Below are positions 29,548-40,874 of a stretch of 64,000 nucleotides of DNA, piece after piece; within the stretch, counting starts at the first letter, position 1; the number at the start of each line of letters is the position of its first letter. The DNA lies in contig NZ_LOHG01000004.1 in NCBI RefSeq assembly GCF_022790535.1, forward strand, positions 269,326 through 333,325, given 5' to 3'. The stretch comes from Pseudomonas maioricensis. GTDB lineage: Bacteria; Pseudomonadota; Gammaproteobacteria; Pseudomonadales; Pseudomonadaceae. A program made the translations under genes and the position numbers. The notes under the pieces are model-generated. The model did no database searches and was not told the DNA's origin. It was given only the letters and a program-made list of their open reading frames with translations.

Positions 29548-29588
29548 ACCGGGCCAACGGATTAATCGCTTAAGTAGGAAAAATAGCC

Positions 29589-30761
29589 ATGAATACAGCC
29601 GTGAATGCAAACGTCGTACATGAATCCGAAGCCCAGCGCCAACACGCACGGGTCAAAATCCCGGCCAAGCTGCGCTTGCTCAATGGCGCGCCAAACGCGC
29701 CCCTGGTTCGCATCGAGGACTTGTCTGCTGGCGGCCTTAGCTTCATCGCCCCGGCCCAACAAAAGCCAACAATCGGTGAAGTTATCAAGGGTCGCCTGCA
29801 GTTCCTGATCGACAACCTTGGCCTGGCCATGGACGTCGAGATGCAGGTTCGCTCCATTGATGCTTCCACCGGTCGTGTGGGCTGCCAGTTCCAGAATCTG
29901 GAAGTACAGGACATCGCCACCCTGCGTCACCTGATCACCTCTCACCTGAGCGGCGATATCGTGAGCATGGGTGAAGTGCTGGCCACTCTGCAGCGCGACA
30001 ACTTCACCAAAGCACGCAAGGTCAAAGGCAGCGGCGACGGCATGAGCGGTCTCGGTCGCCTGCGCGCAGTCACCTTCAGCCTGGGCATCTTCATCGTCGG
30101 CCTGGCGGCATTCGGTTTCATCTTCAAGACCGTTTACAGCCTGTACTTCGTCAGCCACTCCTCGGCCGGTCTGGTGACCTTGCCAGCCATGGACGTGACC
30201 ATGCCGCGCGAAGGTACTGTGCAAAGCCTGGTAGCCGTTAACGCTCCGGTCGCCAAAGGCGCGCCAATGGCGTCGTTCAACACCAGCATGCTGGAAATGC
30301 TCAAAGGCAGCCTGAACGGCGACGACCTGCAGCCAGCGAAAATCGAAGAGCTGTATGGCAAGCAAATGGCCGGCACCCTGACCAGCCCATGTGATTGCGT
30401 CATCGCCAAGCAACTGGTTGCCGATGGTCAGTTCGCTGCCAAAGGCCAGGTGATCTTCCAACTGGTGCCGCGTAACACCGCTGCCAATATCGAAGCTCGC
30501 TTTACCTATCGCCAGTTCAACGACGTCAAACCAGGCACCCGCGTGAACTTCCAGGTGGCCGGTGAAGACAACGTGCGCAGCGGCAAAATCATCAGCAGCG
30601 CCAACCTGAGCGAAACCGATCTGGCCACTGATATCCGAGTACAAATCAAGCCTGACGAAGTGCTGGACACTTCCCTGGCTGGCCGTCCGGTAGAAGTCAC
30701 CAGCGATCGTGGTCCATCGATGAACTGGCTGATCGACAAAGCCATGGCCGCGGGTCTCTAA
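29589..30761 (+). CDS. alg44: Alginate co-polymerase Alg44, c-di-GMP receptor
   Basis: A 390-residue protein with an N-terminal PilZ domain (about 14-120): RQHAR supplies the RxxxR motif and EDLSAGGLSF the DxSxGG motif. One transmembrane helix follows (about 160-185, TFSLGIFIVGLAAFGFIF). The periplasmic part is HlyD/MFP-like (MPREGTVQSLVAVNAPVAKG). Binding of c-di-GMP to PilZ is needed for polymer synthesis in P. aeruginosa. Both PilZ motifs are intact here. Confidence 0.97.
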   Translation: MNTAVNANVVHESEAQRQHARVKIPAKLRLLNGAPNAPLVRIEDLSAGGLSFIAPAQQKPTIGEVIKGRLQFLIDNLGLAMDVEMQVRSIDASTGRVGCQFQNLEVQDIATLRHLITSHLSGDIVSMGEVLATLQRDNFTKARKVKGSGDGMSGLGRLRAVTFSLGIFIVGLAAFGFIFKTVYSLYFVSHSSAGLVTLPAMDVTMPREGTVQSLVAVNAPVAKGAPMASFNTSMLEMLKGSLNGDDLQPAKIEELYGKQMAGTLTSPCDCVIAKQLVADGQFAAKGQVIFQLVPRNTAANIEARFTYRQFNDVKPGTRVNFQVAGEDNVRSGKIISSANLSETDLATDIRVQIKPDEVLDTSLAGRPVEVTSDRGPSMNWLIDKAMAAGL

Positions 30762-30762
30762 C

Positions 30763-32181
30763 ATGCGTAGCCCATTACAAAGATTGTCGAGCCCTACACT
30801 GTTGAGCCTGGCCGTTGCCATCGCCTTGACCGGCTGTGCTGGCCTGCCCGATCAACGCCTGGCCAATGAAGCCCTGAAAAACGGCGACACCGCACTGGCA
30901 GAGCAGAACTATCGGCAACTGGCGGACCTGGGCTACAGCGATGCACAGGTTGGTCTGGCTGACATTGCTGTGCAGAGCGGTGATCCGCAGCGCATCAAGG
31001 AAGCAGAAGCCACTTACCGTGCCGCAGCTGAAACTTCGCCACGTGCCCAGGCTCGTCTGGGTCGCCTGCTGGCCTCCAAGCCTGGCGCGACCGAAGCGGA
31101 GCACCATGAAGCCGAAGACCTGCTGAAAAAGGCCTTCGCCAGTGGCGATACCAGCTCGCTGACGCCGTTGGCCATGCTTTACCTGCAATTCCCGCACAGT
31201 TTCCCGAACGTGAATGCCCAGCAGAAGATCAGCGAGTGGCGTGCACAGGGTTACCCGGAAGCCGGTCTGGCCCAGGTGCTGCTCTATCGCACCCAAGGCA
31301 CTTACGACCAGCACCTGGATGATGTGGAGAAAATCTGCAAAGACGCACTGAGCAAAGTCGACATCTGCTACGTCGAGCTGGTCACGGTCTATCAGAAACG
31401 CGGCCAGAATGACCAACGTACTGCGGTGGTCGACCAACTGAAAAGTGCTTACTCCGTGGGCCGTGTCGGCGCTCAGCGTGTCGACAGCGTAGCCCGTGTT
31501 CTGGGTGACGCGTCCATCGGCACCCCGGATGAAAAAACCGCTCAGCAATTGCTGGAGCAGGTTGCACCGGGTTACCCCGCTTCGTGGGTGACGCTGGCCA
31601 AACTGCTTTACGACTTCCCCGAACTGGGCGACGTCAACAAGATGATGGAATACCTGGACAACGGCCGTGCTGCGGATCAACCCCGCGCCGAACTGTTGCT
31701 GGGTCGCCTGTACTACGAAGGCAAATGGGTACCGGCTGATTCACAAAAAGCCGAAGCGCACATGAAGAAAGCCGCAAGCGGCGGCGAGATTTCCGCGCAC
31801 TACTACCTGGGCCAGATCTACCGCCGTGGCTACCTCGGCAGAGTGGAATCGCAAAAGGCACTGGACGAACTGCTGATCGCTGCACGTGGCGGTCAGAACA
31901 GCGCTGACTTTGCCATCGCCCAACTGTTCTCCCAAGGTAAAGGCACCCTGCCTAACCCGGTCAATGCCTGGGTCTTCAGCCAATTGGCATTGCAGGCTCC
32001 AGAGCCGACGCCAGCTGCCACTGAACTGGCGCAGGAAATCAGCACCGCATTGCCACCTGAAAAACTCGCCACCGCCCAACGGCTGTTGCAGCAAGAGAAA
32101 AACGTCCGGGGTATCACCAGCCAGAACGCGCTGGCCATGCAAGCCCTGAAAGAAGAAGACGGCGAGGACGCACCACTATGA
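30763..32181 (+). CDS. algK: Alginate scaffold lipoprotein AlgK
   Basis: A 472-residue outer-membrane lipoprotein (lipobox LTGCAG near residue 20-25) built of TPR/Sel1-like repeats (for example [21 protein letters not shown] and [20 protein letters not shown]). It helps localise AlgE and guides polymer through the periplasm. It starts 1 base after alg44 and its stop overlaps the algE start by 4 bases. Confidence 0.96.
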   Translation: MRSPLQRLSSPTLLSLAVAIALTGCAGLPDQRLANEALKNGDTALAEQNYRQLADLGYSDAQVGLADIAVQSGDPQRIKEAEATYRAAAETSPRAQARLGRLLASKPGATEAEHHEAEDLLKKAFASGDTSSLTPLAMLYLQFPHSFPNVNAQQKISEWRAQGYPEAGLAQVLLYRTQGTYDQHLDDVEKICKDALSKVDICYVELVTVYQKRGQNDQRTAVVDQLKSAYSVGRVGAQRVDSVARVLGDASIGTPDEKTAQQLLEQVAPGYPASWVTLAKLLYDFPELGDVNKMMEYLDNGRAADQPRAELLLGRLYYEGKWVPADSQKAEAHMKKAASGGEISAHYYLGQIYRRGYLGRVESQKALDELLIAARGGQNSADFAIAQLFSQGKGTLPNPVNAWVFSQLALQAPEPTPAATELAQEISTALPPEKLATAQRLLQQEKNVRGITSQNALAMQALKEEDGEDAPL

Positions 32182-33659
32182 AGTTGAATCCCCTGATGGC
32201 CGCAGGCCTGGGTCTTGGCTTTACCCTGCTTTGGGCCACGCCGACACTGGCGGCCCTGACTGAAGAAAAGAACTTTGGTCTGGAAGTGAAAATCAGCGGC
32301 CAGGCCGAAGACGACCGCGATCTGGGCACACGCTCGGGCGGCGACGTCAACGGTCTCGGTCTTGACCTGCGTCCTTGGGTCTATGGCGAACGTGGCGCCT
32401 GGAGCGGCTATGCAATGGGTCAAGTGGTGACTGCCACTGACACCATTCAGACTGACCCTCTTGAGCAAACCGACTCCGACACCCAGGAAACCACTCAGGC
32501 TCGCGGCAATGCCAGCGAGCGCGAAGTCGACAAGAGCTACCTGGCCTTGCGCGAATTCTGGATCGGTTACAGCGGCTTCACCCCGTACCCGGGGGAAATA
32601 CTCAAGGTCGGTCGTCAGCGTCTGCGCAACGACGACGGCCAGTGGCACGACACCAACATCGAAGCGGTGAACTGGGTTTTCGACACCACCCTGCTCAAAG
32701 CAGACGTGGGTGTGGCTCAACGCTTCAGCGAATACCGCACAGACCTGACTGAACTGTCCCCGCAAGACGAAGACCGTAAACACATCTTCGGCGACGTCAG
32801 CTACCAGTGGATGCCAGGTCAGTGGGCTGGTGTGCGTGCACACCACAGCCAGGACGACGGCAACCTGAAGAAATCCGGAGAAAATCTGGACGACCTGGAC
32901 AAGACCTCCAATGGCGATCTGACCTGGCTGGGCTTGCAAGCCAACAGCGACGCTTACAACCACCGCAATACCAACACGATCAACTACTGGGGCAGCGTGA
33001 CCTGGCTCTCCGGTGATCGCAGCCAGATCGCCGCCAACGCACAGCCAGACGGCACTTACCAGGCAGGCGACAAGACCAACAGCAACGTCAATGGCTGGGC
33101 CACTGACCTGGGTCTGCGTTTGCGTCTGGACCCGCAATGGCAAGTCGGCGCTGCGTACTCACGCGCCAGCAAGGAATACGAACAGAACGGCCTGGAATCC
33201 AACCGCTCGAACTGGACCGGTACGCGCTCGCGCATTCACCGCTTCGGTGAAGCGTTCCAGGGCGAAATGGCCAACGTGGAAAGCGGCTCGCTGTTCGCTT
33301 CCTGGCAGATGCAGGATGAATACGACGCGTCGTTGATCTATCACAACTTCCGCCGTACCGATGGCAAAGCGCGCATCGGAACCTCGGGCATCAACGCCGT
33401 GGGCGCTGATGAAAGCGGCGTTCTGTCGTCCCTGCCACTGACCACAGACGGCAGCAAGGATCTGGGTCAGGAAATGGACCTGGTCGTTACCAAATACTTT
33501 AAAGGCGGTCTGTTGCCTGCGGCTCTCAGCCAGTCGATGGATGAACCTTCAGCGCTCGTCCGTCTGCGTGCCGGTGTTTTCAAACCGGGTGATGCGTATG
33601 GCAGCGAAGTCGACAGTTACATGCACCGCGCCATCGTCGACGTCATCTGGCGCTTCTGA
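32178..33659 (+). CDS. algE: Alginate outer-membrane exporter AlgE
   Basis: A 493-residue beta-barrel porin. It has a signal peptide (cleavage after about residue 25, ATPTLAA) and alternating aromatic/polar strands throughout. It ends in the outer-membrane signature IWRF with terminal phenylalanine. It exports alginate across the outer membrane. Confidence 0.97.
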   Translation: MKLNPLMAAGLGLGFTLLWATPTLAALTEEKNFGLEVKISGQAEDDRDLGTRSGGDVNGLGLDLRPWVYGERGAWSGYAMGQVVTATDTIQTDPLEQTDSDTQETTQARGNASEREVDKSYLALREFWIGYSGFTPYPGEILKVGRQRLRNDDGQWHDTNIEAVNWVFDTTLLKADVGVAQRFSEYRTDLTELSPQDEDRKHIFGDVSYQWMPGQWAGVRAHHSQDDGNLKKSGENLDDLDKTSNGDLTWLGLQANSDAYNHRNTNTINYWGSVTWLSGDRSQIAANAQPDGTYQAGDKTNSNVNGWATDLGLRLRLDPQWQVGAAYSRASKEYEQNGLESNRSNWTGTRSRIHRFGEAFQGEMANVESGSLFASWQMQDEYDASLIYHNFRRTDGKARIGTSGINAVGADESGVLSSLPLTTDGSKDLGQEMDLVVTKYFKGGLLPAALSQSMDEPSALVRLRAGVFKPGDAYGSEVDSYMHRAIVDVIWRF

Positions 33660-33685
33660 TGCAACCGCGAAAGGAGTGCGATGAG

Positions 33686-35302
33686 ATGAACAGTCAAGCA
33701 AGCAGTCTGCGCAACCGCGCATGGCCACATGCACTGCTCGAAAGCGCAGTGCTGAGCGGCGCGCTGTTGCTCGCCAGCTCCGCCATGGCCGCCACTGTGC
33801 CGGTCAACCCGGTCCCGGCGACCAGCCCTGGCATGGTCAAAGAACTGCAAGAAGCCAAGAGCTATACCATCAGCAGCCCTCCGGTTGAGACGCTGGCGAT
33901 GGACAAACCTGTGTTGCCGGACATCTCCGGCTACACCGCCGAAGCCGCCGCGAAGAAAATCGTGCGCAGCAAGCCTGGCAAGGTTCGCATCACCCGGATC
34001 ATGGAAGAAGTCGGCCTGAAGGAGTTCGTCGGCGGTGACAACAAGATGGCTGAATGGGTTGCCCGTCAACAAGGCATCCCGCAAGCGATCGTCATCGAAG
34101 GCGGCTACGTGAATATTCAGGACCTGGCCAAAAAGGTCCCCAAGCAATACCTGAGCGAAGTATTGCCGGGCGTTTACCTTGCCCGCCTGCCGATCCTGGT
34201 CAAGGCTGACGCGACCTTCGACGTCGACAAGAAAGCGCACGAGCTGCGCCTGTCCCAAGAGAAGGGTTCGTTTCTGGTCAACGAAGGCAAGCTGTTCATG
34301 AGCGATACCCAGCTCAACGGCTGGCGCGAGAAGACCAACAGCCTGGCGACCTTCCGCAAGCCTGATGAATTCCGTCCGTTCCTGCTGTCGTGGGGTGGTT
34401 CCGAGACCTACATCATCAACACCAAGATGGCGAGCCTGGGCTACGACCAGAGCAAGTCCTACGGTGTGAGTATTTCTCAGTACACGCCCAACATGGTCAA
34501 GCAGATGAACAAGCCTGATCCGACCGGCTGGATCGTCGGCTCGGAGTTCTCGGACATGTGGTACGGCTTCTACTGCTATGAAACCAAAGACTTCGTTGTC
34601 AAAGGCAGCACCTACCGCGACAACATCGTTTACGGCATTGACCCGCATGACCGTTCCCACGGTCTGATCATTGCCGAGAACAACGTCTACGGCACCAAGA
34701 AAAAGCACGGGATCATTATTTCCCGTGAGGTGAACGACAGCTTCATCTTCAACAACAAGAGCCACGACAACAAGTTGTCCGGCCTTGTTCTGGACCGTAA
34801 CAGCGTCAACAACATCGTGGCTTACAACGAGATCTACAAGAACCACACCGACGGCATCACCCTGTACGAAAGCGGCGACAACCTGCTGTGGGGTAACAAG
34901 GTCATTGCCAACCGTCGTCACGGTATTCGCGTCCGTAACAGTGTGAACATCAAGCTCTACGAAAACATCGCTATGGCCAACGGCCTGCTGGGTGTCTACG
35001 GGCACATCAAGGACCTGAGTGACACCGACCGCGACATCGCCCTTGACCCGTTCGACACCAAGGTCTCGTTGATCGTCGTAGGTGGTGAATTGACCGGCAA
35101 CAGCTCCGGCCCGCTGTCGATCGATTCGCCTTTGAGTATCGAACTCTACCGTGTGGCGATGCTGGCTCCGAGCAAGACCAGCGGCATCAGCTTCAACGGC
35201 ATTCTGGGTGATCGTCAGGACGAGATTCTCGACCTGCTCGTGCGCCAGCAGAAAGCCGTGCTGATTGACCCGGTCGAAAGCCAGAAAGAACTTCAGGACT
35301 GA
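33686..35302 (+). CDS. algG: Poly(beta-D-mannuronate) C5-epimerase AlgG
   Basis: A 538-residue periplasmic enzyme that converts mannuronate to guluronate in the polymer. A signal peptide is followed by a right-handed beta-helix with CASH/PbH1 repeats and the catalytic motif DPHDRSHG. The ATG at 33686 is chosen because AAGGAG stands 9 bases before it; an alternative ATG at 33659 overlaps the algE stop. It also forms part of the periplasmic protective scaffold. Confidence 0.96.
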   Translation: MNSQASSLRNRAWPHALLESAVLSGALLLASSAMAATVPVNPVPATSPGMVKELQEAKSYTISSPPVETLAMDKPVLPDISGYTAEAAAKKIVRSKPGKVRITRIMEEVGLKEFVGGDNKMAEWVARQQGIPQAIVIEGGYVNIQDLAKKVPKQYLSEVLPGVYLARLPILVKADATFDVDKKAHELRLSQEKGSFLVNEGKLFMSDTQLNGWREKTNSLATFRKPDEFRPFLLSWGGSETYIINTKMASLGYDQSKSYGVSISQYTPNMVKQMNKPDPTGWIVGSEFSDMWYGFYCYETKDFVVKGSTYRDNIVYGIDPHDRSHGLIIAENNVYGTKKKHGIIISREVNDSFIFNNKSHDNKLSGLVLDRNSVNNIVAYNEIYKNHTDGITLYESGDNLLWGNKVIANRRHGIRVRNSVNIKLYENIAMANGLLGVYGHIKDLSDTDRDIALDPFDTKVSLIVVGGELTGNSSGPLSIDSPLSIELYRVAMLAPSKTSGISFNGILGDRQDEILDLLVRQQKAVLIDPVESQKELQD

Positions 35303-35315
35303 GAAGGTATTTTAT

Positions 35316-36755
35316 ATGCACGCACACTTGATCAAGTCACTCAGCCTGTCCGGCCTGACCGCAGCCCTGATCGCAATCAGCAGCGGCGCGCGAGCAGACG
35401 AAGTGCAGGCGCCTAACTTCACGGCCGAGCCATGCTGCCAGCTGTGCCCGGCTGCGCATGACGCCAGAAACTACACCACGCGCTACCAGCAGAACTTTAC
35501 AACGCTGGTACAGGCTGAGGGTGACTGGCTGTTCCGTACCCAGGAAGACCTGCGTACCGAGTTCAACACCACGCCTGAAGGCTATCGTCGTATGCAGCAA
35601 TTGCACGATGCGTTCAAGAGCAAAGGCGTTGAACTGGTTGTGGTTTACCAGCCAACCCGTGGCCTGGTAGATCGCAACAAACTGTTCCCGGCTGAGCGCG
35701 ACAAGTTCGACTACGAAAAAGCGCTGACCAATTACAAAGCCATGCTCGGTCGCTTCGACAAAATGGGCTACTGGGTTCCAGACCTGTCGCCACTGACCAA
35801 CGAGCAACAGGCGCACGATTTCTACTTCCGCGGCGACCAGCACTGGACGCCATATGGCGCACAGCGCACGGCAAAAATCGTGGCTGAAACCGTGAAAAAG
35901 GTTCCGGGTTACGCCGACATTCCGAAGCGTGAGTTTGAAAGCCACGTTTCGGGACGCATGGGCAAAACCGGTACGCTGCACAACATGGCAGCGCAATTGT
36001 GTGGCAACACCTACGCCATCCAGTACATGGACCAGTTCACCACCGAGCCTAAAGGCGAGGCTGGTGACGGCGACCTGTTCGGTGATTCCGGCAACCCGGA
36101 AATCACCCTGGTCGGTACTAGTCACAGTGGCAAGAACTACAACTTCGCCGGCTTCCTGCAGGAGTACATCGGTGCCGACATCCTGAACGTCGCCTTCCCC
36201 GGCGGTGGTCTGGAAGGTTCGATGTTGCAGTACCTGGGCAGTGAAGATTTCCAGAAACGTCCACCAAAAATCCTGATCTGGGAATTCTCGCCGCTGTACC
36301 GCCTGGACCAGGAGACCATCTACCGCCAAATGATGTCGCTGCTCGATAACGGCTGCGAAGGCAAACCTGCAGTGATGAGTGCCAGCACCACGCTGAAGAC
36401 CGGCACCAACGAAGTACTGGTCAACGGCAAAAACGGCATCAAAAACATCCGCAACGGCAGCAACCAGATCGACATCCGTTACGCCGATACTTCGGTGAAG
36501 GTCCTGCAAGCCAGGCTCTGGTACATGAACGGTCGTCACGAAGATCTGAAAATCGAAAAACCGGAAACATCCGATACAGACGGGCGCTTCTCCTTCGAAC
36601 TGCGAACAGATGAAGACTGGGCTGACCAGCAACTGCTCGCACTGGAAATCCAGGGCCCGGAAGCGGGCACTGCACCCCAGAAAGTCGAAGCGAAAGTATG
36701 CAAACGCAACGTGTTCCCAGCCACTGCGCAGCAAACCGCGCAAGCCGGGTTATGA
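35316..36755 (+). CDS. algX: Alginate O-acetyltransferase AlgX
   Basis: A 479-residue periplasmic protein with a signal peptide (about 1-29, ending GARA), an SGNH-hydrolase-like domain ([12 protein letters not shown] and [13 protein letters not shown] hold the catalytic residues) and a C-terminal carbohydrate-binding module. It transfers acetyl to the polymer. The start at 35316 follows GAGAAGG at 8 bases. Confidence 0.96.
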   Translation: MHAHLIKSLSLSGLTAALIAISSGARADEVQAPNFTAEPCCQLCPAAHDARNYTTRYQQNFTTLVQAEGDWLFRTQEDLRTEFNTTPEGYRRMQQLHDAFKSKGVELVVVYQPTRGLVDRNKLFPAERDKFDYEKALTNYKAMLGRFDKMGYWVPDLSPLTNEQQAHDFYFRGDQHWTPYGAQRTAKIVAETVKKVPGYADIPKREFESHVSGRMGKTGTLHNMAAQLCGNTYAIQYMDQFTTEPKGEAGDGDLFGDSGNPEITLVGTSHSGKNYNFAGFLQEYIGADILNVAFPGGGLEGSMLQYLGSEDFQKRPPKILIWEFSPLYRLDQETIYRQMMSLLDNGCEGKPAVMSASTTLKTGTNEVLVNGKNGIKNIRNGSNQIDIRYADTSVKVLQARLWYMNGRHEDLKIEKPETSDTDGRFSFELRTDEDWADQQLLALEIQGPEAGTAPQKVEAKVCKRNVFPATAQQTAQAGL

Positions 36756-36763
36756 GGCTACCT

Positions 36764-37885
36764 ATGCACACTCCGAAACTGATGTTACCTACCCTTCTGT
36801 CGCTGGCCATCATGGCCGGCACAGCGGGGGCCGCAAGCGCCGCGAACCTCGTGCCGCCCAAGGGCTACGACGCTCCTATCGAAAAAATGAAAACCGGCGA
36901 CCACAACTTCAGTTGCGAAGCCATTCCCAAGCCTTACACCGACAAGCTGGTGTTTCGCAGCAAATACGAAGGTTCAGACAAGGCGCGTGCGACCTTGAAT
37001 GAACAATCCGAAGAAGCCTTTCGCAGCGCGACCAAAGACATCACCACCCTTGAGCGTGGCGTCAGCAAAGTCGTGATGCAGTACATGCGTGATGGTCGTC
37101 CGGAACAGCTCGACTGCGCGCTGAACATGCTGACTACATGGGCCAAGGCCGATGCGCTGGAGTCCAAGGACTTCAACCACACCGGCAAATCGATGCGCAA
37201 ATGGGCGCTGGGCAGCATGTCCTCCGCTTACCTGCGCTTGAAGTTCTCCGATTCGCATCCATTGGCCAACCGTCAGGGTGAAGCGCAAATCATTGAGGCC
37301 TGGTTCAGCAAACTGGCTGACCAGGTGATCAGCGACTGGAGCAACCTGCCGCTGGAAAAAATCAACAACCACTCGTACTGGGCTGCATGGTCGGTGATGG
37401 CAACTGCCGTCGCCACTAACCGTCAGGACCTCTTCGACTGGGCGATCAAAGAATTCAAAGTCGCCGCCAACCAGGTCGACTCGGAAGGTTATCTGCCTAA
37501 CGAGATGAAGCGTCGTCAGCGTGCCCTCTCCTACCACAACTACGCGTTGCCGCCACTGGCGATGATCGCCAGCTTTGCGCAGGCCAACGGTGTAGATCTG
37601 CGTCCGGAAAACAATGGTGCCCTGAAACGTCTGGCCGATCGCGTGCTCTCTGGCGTGAAAGACCCGGAAGCCTTCGCTGCTAAAAACGGCGAAAAACAGG
37701 ACATGACGGACCTCAAGAAAGATCCGAAATTTGCCTGGCTCGAACCGTACTGCGCGCTCTACACCTGCAGCCCGGAAGTGCTCGAAGACAAGCATGAAAA
37801 ACAACCTTTCAAAACCTTCCGCCTGGGCGGTGACCTGACCAAGGTCTACGACCCTGAGCATGAGAAGGGTGACAAAGGCGGCTGA
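36764..37885 (+). CDS. algL: Alginate lyase AlgL
   Basis: A 373-residue periplasmic lyase that clears misdirected polymer. It has a signal peptide ([20 protein letters not shown]...ASA). Catalytic segments are [31 protein letters not shown] and [19 protein letters not shown]. The ATG at 36764 has GAGG six bases upstream. An ATG at 36752, overlapping the algX stop, has no ribosome site but cannot be excluded. Confidence 0.95.
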   Translation: MHTPKLMLPTLLSLAIMAGTAGAASAANLVPPKGYDAPIEKMKTGDHNFSCEAIPKPYTDKLVFRSKYEGSDKARATLNEQSEEAFRSATKDITTLERGVSKVVMQYMRDGRPEQLDCALNMLTTWAKADALESKDFNHTGKSMRKWALGSMSSAYLRLKFSDSHPLANRQGEAQIIEAWFSKLADQVISDWSNLPLEKINNHSYWAAWSVMATAVATNRQDLFDWAIKEFKVAANQVDSEGYLPNEMKRRQRALSYHNYALPPLAMIASFAQANGVDLRPENNGALKRLADRVLSGVKDPEAFAAKNGEKQDMTDLKKDPKFAWLEPYCALYTCSPEVLEDKHEKQPFKTFRLGGDLTKVYDPEHEKGDKGG

Positions 37886-37899
37886 TACACCAACGAAAC

Positions 37900-38002
37900 T
37901 GTAGGAGCTGCCGCAGGCTGCGATCGGCTGCGAAGCAGCCGCTGACCTGGCAATTGCATGAAGGTCGTTCCGACCTTATCGCAGCCTTCGGCAGCTCCTA
38001 CA
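37900..38002. repeat. REP-type inverted repeat (B family) inside the alginate operon
   Basis: Arms GTAGGAGCTGCCGCAGGCTG and AGCCTTCGGCAGCTCCTACA with an extra inner hairpin (CGGCTGCGAAGCAGCCG). It lies in the 200-base algL-algI gap, where the mRNA would have to be read through it. Confidence 0.9.
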
Positions 38003-38030
38003 GGTAACGCGTCAACCTCCATATTTTTAT

Positions 38031-38053
38031 GGGGGGTTTGGGGGGGCTTTGGG
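38031..38053 (+). other. G-rich tract (G-quadruplex candidate) upstream of algI
   Basis: Runs of 6, 7 and 3 guanines separated by TTT and CTTT, 33 bases before the algI start. Splitting the seven-base run gives four G3 tracts, enough for an intramolecular quadruplex in the coding-strand RNA. Confidence 0.55.
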
Positions 38054-38085
38054 CCCTTGACTGATGGATAAACGGAGATATCAGG

Positions 38086-39663
38086 ATGGTGTTCTCATCC
38101 AACGTGTTCCTGTTCCTGTTTTTGCCGATCTTCCTCGGCTTGTATTACTTGAGCGGGCAACGCTATCGCAATCTGCTGCTGCTGATTGCCAGTTATGTGT
38201 TCTATGCCTGGTGGCGTGTGGACTTCCTCGCGCTGTTCATCGGCGTAACGGTGTGGAACTACTGGATCGGCCTGCAAGTAGGTGCGGCAGGCGTTCGCAC
38301 CAAACCGGCACAACGCTGGCTGTTGCTGGGCGTGGTGGTTGACCTCGGTATCCTGGGCTACTTCAAGTACGCCAACTTCGGCGTCGACAGCATCAACGCA
38401 ATGATGACGTCGGTCGGTCTGGAACCCTTCATCCTGACCCACGTGTTGCTGCCGATCGGTATCTCGTTCTACGTCTTCGAGTCCATCAGCTACATCATCG
38501 ACGTGTACCGCGGAGATACACCCGCCACACGCAACCTGATCGACTTTGCAGCGTTTGTAGCCATCTTCCCGCACTTGATTGCAGGCCCCGTGCTGCGTTT
38601 CCGTGACCTGGCCGACCAGTTCAACAACCGCACCCACACCCTGGACAAGTTCTCTGAAGGCTGCACCCGCTTCATGCAGGGCTTCATCAAGAAAGTGTTC
38701 ATCGCCGACACCCTCGCCGTTGTCGCCGACCACTGCTTTGCCCTGCAAAACCCGACTACCGGCGATGCCTGGCTGGGTGCGCTGGCCTATACCGCGCAGC
38801 TGTACTTCGACTTCTCCGGTTACAGCGACATGGCGATTGGTCTGGGCTTGATGATGGGTTTCCGCTTCATGGAGAACTTCAAACAGCCGTACATCAGCCA
38901 GTCGATCACCGAGTTCTGGCGTCGCTGGCACATCAGCCTTTCCACCTGGCTGCGTGACTACCTGTACATCACTCTGGGCGGTAACCGTGGCGGCAAGTTC
39001 GCGACCTATCGCAACCTGTTCCTGACCATGCTGCTGGGTGGTCTGTGGCACGGCGCCAACATCACTTACGTGATCTGGGGTGCATGGCACGGTATCTGGC
39101 TGGCGATCGAAAAAGCCATCGGCCTCAACACCGCACCACGTACTTTCAACGTAATGCGCTGGGCCCTGACTTTCCTGATCGTGGTAACCGGCTGGGTGAT
39201 CTTCCGCGCTGAAAACCTGCACGTTGCCGGCCGTATGTATGGCGCGATGTTCAGCTTCGGTGACTTCAAACTTTCCGAGCTAAACCAGGCCAGCCTCACC
39301 GGTCTGCAAGTGGCGACGATGGTCGTGGCTTACGCAACTCTGGCCTTCTTCGGTCTGCGTGATTTCTACACCAACCGTCCTGCTGAAAAAGCGACCAGCA
39401 AAAACACACCTGATCTTGGCGTACAGGCCGACGGCCCTGCCACTGCACAGCCAGGCATGATCAAAGCGGTGCCGGGTGACAAACCAGAAAGCATTCATCT
39501 GCCGGGCTACACCGTCGGCACTGAAGCTCAAGTGCAGCCTGCTTACTGGGTTGCCGACTGGCCACGTTACGCAATGCGCGCACTGATCCTGCTGCTGTTC
39601 ATTGCTTCGATTCTCAAACTGTCGGCGCAAAGCTTCTCGCCGTTCCTTTACTTCCAATTCTGA
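38086..39663 (+). CDS. algI: Alginate O-acetyltransferase membrane subunit AlgI
   Basis: A 525-residue MBOAT-family membrane protein that passes acetyl groups to the periplasm. Many hydrophobic helices are evident. The MBOAT signature includes FWRRWHISLSTWLRDYLYI and the active-site histidine in LWHGANITYVIWGAWHG. Together with AlgJ, AlgF and AlgX it acetylates alginate. Start ATG at 38086. Confidence 0.97.
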   Translation: MVFSSNVFLFLFLPIFLGLYYLSGQRYRNLLLLIASYVFYAWWRVDFLALFIGVTVWNYWIGLQVGAAGVRTKPAQRWLLLGVVVDLGILGYFKYANFGVDSINAMMTSVGLEPFILTHVLLPIGISFYVFESISYIIDVYRGDTPATRNLIDFAAFVAIFPHLIAGPVLRFRDLADQFNNRTHTLDKFSEGCTRFMQGFIKKVFIADTLAVVADHCFALQNPTTGDAWLGALAYTAQLYFDFSGYSDMAIGLGLMMGFRFMENFKQPYISQSITEFWRRWHISLSTWLRDYLYITLGGNRGGKFATYRNLFLTMLLGGLWHGANITYVIWGAWHGIWLAIEKAIGLNTAPRTFNVMRWALTFLIVVTGWVIFRAENLHVAGRMYGAMFSFGDFKLSELNQASLTGLQVATMVVAYATLAFFGLRDFYTNRPAEKATSKNTPDLGVQADGPATAQPGMIKAVPGDKPESIHLPGYTVGTEAQVQPAYWVADWPRYAMRALILLLFIASILKLSAQSFSPFLYFQF

Positions 39664-39672
39664 GGACCCGCC

Positions 39673-40860
39673 ATGACCCGCTCATTACGCATCCTCTACA
39701 TCGCCGTGTTCCTGGCCATCCTGCTGATCCTCGGCATCTGGTCGCTGCGCAGCTTTGCCAGCTTCTCGACGACGCCGGAAACCACCGTGCTTAACGGTAA
39801 GTGGACCAAGGCTGCCGAAACGCACTACGACGAAGAGTTTCCGATCAAGCGCCTGGGCACCAACCTCTGGGCAGCGCTGGATTACAAACTGTTCAACGAA
39901 GGTCGTCCCGGCGTAGTGCTCGGCAAAGACCAGTGGCTGTTCACTGACGAAGAGTTCGATGCCATTGCCAACGGTGACAAGAACGAAGCGGAAAACCTGG
40001 CAATCATCCAGGGCGTACGTGACGAACTGAAAGCCAAAGGCACACAGCTGGTGCTGGCGATTGTCCCTGCCAAAACCCGCTTGTATCCGGAGCACATTGG
40101 CGACAACAAACCCGCCACGTTGCACACCGATCTGTATCAACAGTTCCACGCACAAGCTGCGCAAGCCGGTCTGGTCGCGCCTGATTTGCTGGCACCGCTG
40201 CAAGGCGCCAAGCAACACGGCCAGGTCTTCCTGCGTACCGATACTCACTGGACGCCAATGGGTGCCGAAGTTGTCGCGCAGCAGTTGGGCGCAGTCATCG
40301 CACAGCAGACGCCCTTGAGCGGCGAACCTGAAAAGTTCGTCACCCAGGCCAAGGAAACCGCGCCATATAAAGGCGACCTGACCAACTTCCTGCCCCTGGA
40401 CCCGTTGTTCAGCAACCTGTTGCCGCAACCGGATCAACTGCAACAACGCAGCACTGATCCGGTAGCAGCCGAGACTGAAGGCGACGATGCGCTGTTCGCG
40501 GACAGTGATGTAGCCGTCGGGCTGGTGGGGACCAGCTACAGCGCGAACCCGAACTGGAACTTCGTCGGTGCGCTTAAAGAGGCACTGCACAGTGATGTTG
40601 TGAACTACGCGGAAGACGGCCATGGCCCGATCCTGCCGATGCTCAAATATCTGCAAACCGACGCTTTCAAAAACAGCCCGCCACAAGTATTGATCTGGGA
40701 ATTCCCGGAGCGTTATCTGCCCGTTCACAACGACCTTGCGGACTTTGATCAGCAGTGGATTGCACAGCTAAAAAAAGCTGCTCCTGACGCGATTAAAACG
40801 CAACAAAACGTCGTTCAGAACGTCAAATCTTCCGACTTGCCAAACCAGGCTCAAAACTGA
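39673..40860 (+). CDS. algJ: Alginate O-acetyltransferase AlgJ
   Basis: A 395-residue protein of the AlgX/AlgJ SGNH-like family. An N-terminal hydrophobic anchor (about 6-28) exposes the domain to the periplasm. Conserved catalytic parts are TDTHWTPMGAEVV and LVGTSYSANPNWNF, parallel to those in AlgX. It follows algI by 9 bases. Confidence 0.95.
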   Translation: MTRSLRILYIAVFLAILLILGIWSLRSFASFSTTPETTVLNGKWTKAAETHYDEEFPIKRLGTNLWAALDYKLFNEGRPGVVLGKDQWLFTDEEFDAIANGDKNEAENLAIIQGVRDELKAKGTQLVLAIVPAKTRLYPEHIGDNKPATLHTDLYQQFHAQAAQAGLVAPDLLAPLQGAKQHGQVFLRTDTHWTPMGAEVVAQQLGAVIAQQTPLSGEPEKFVTQAKETAPYKGDLTNFLPLDPLFSNLLPQPDQLQQRSTDPVAAETEGDDALFADSDVAVGLVGTSYSANPNWNFVGALKEALHSDVVNYAEDGHGPILPMLKYLQTDAFKNSPPQVLIWEFPERYLPVHNDLADFDQQWIAQLKKAAPDAIKTQQNVVQNVKSSDLPNQAQN

Positions 40861-40874
40861 GAGGACTACCCAAA

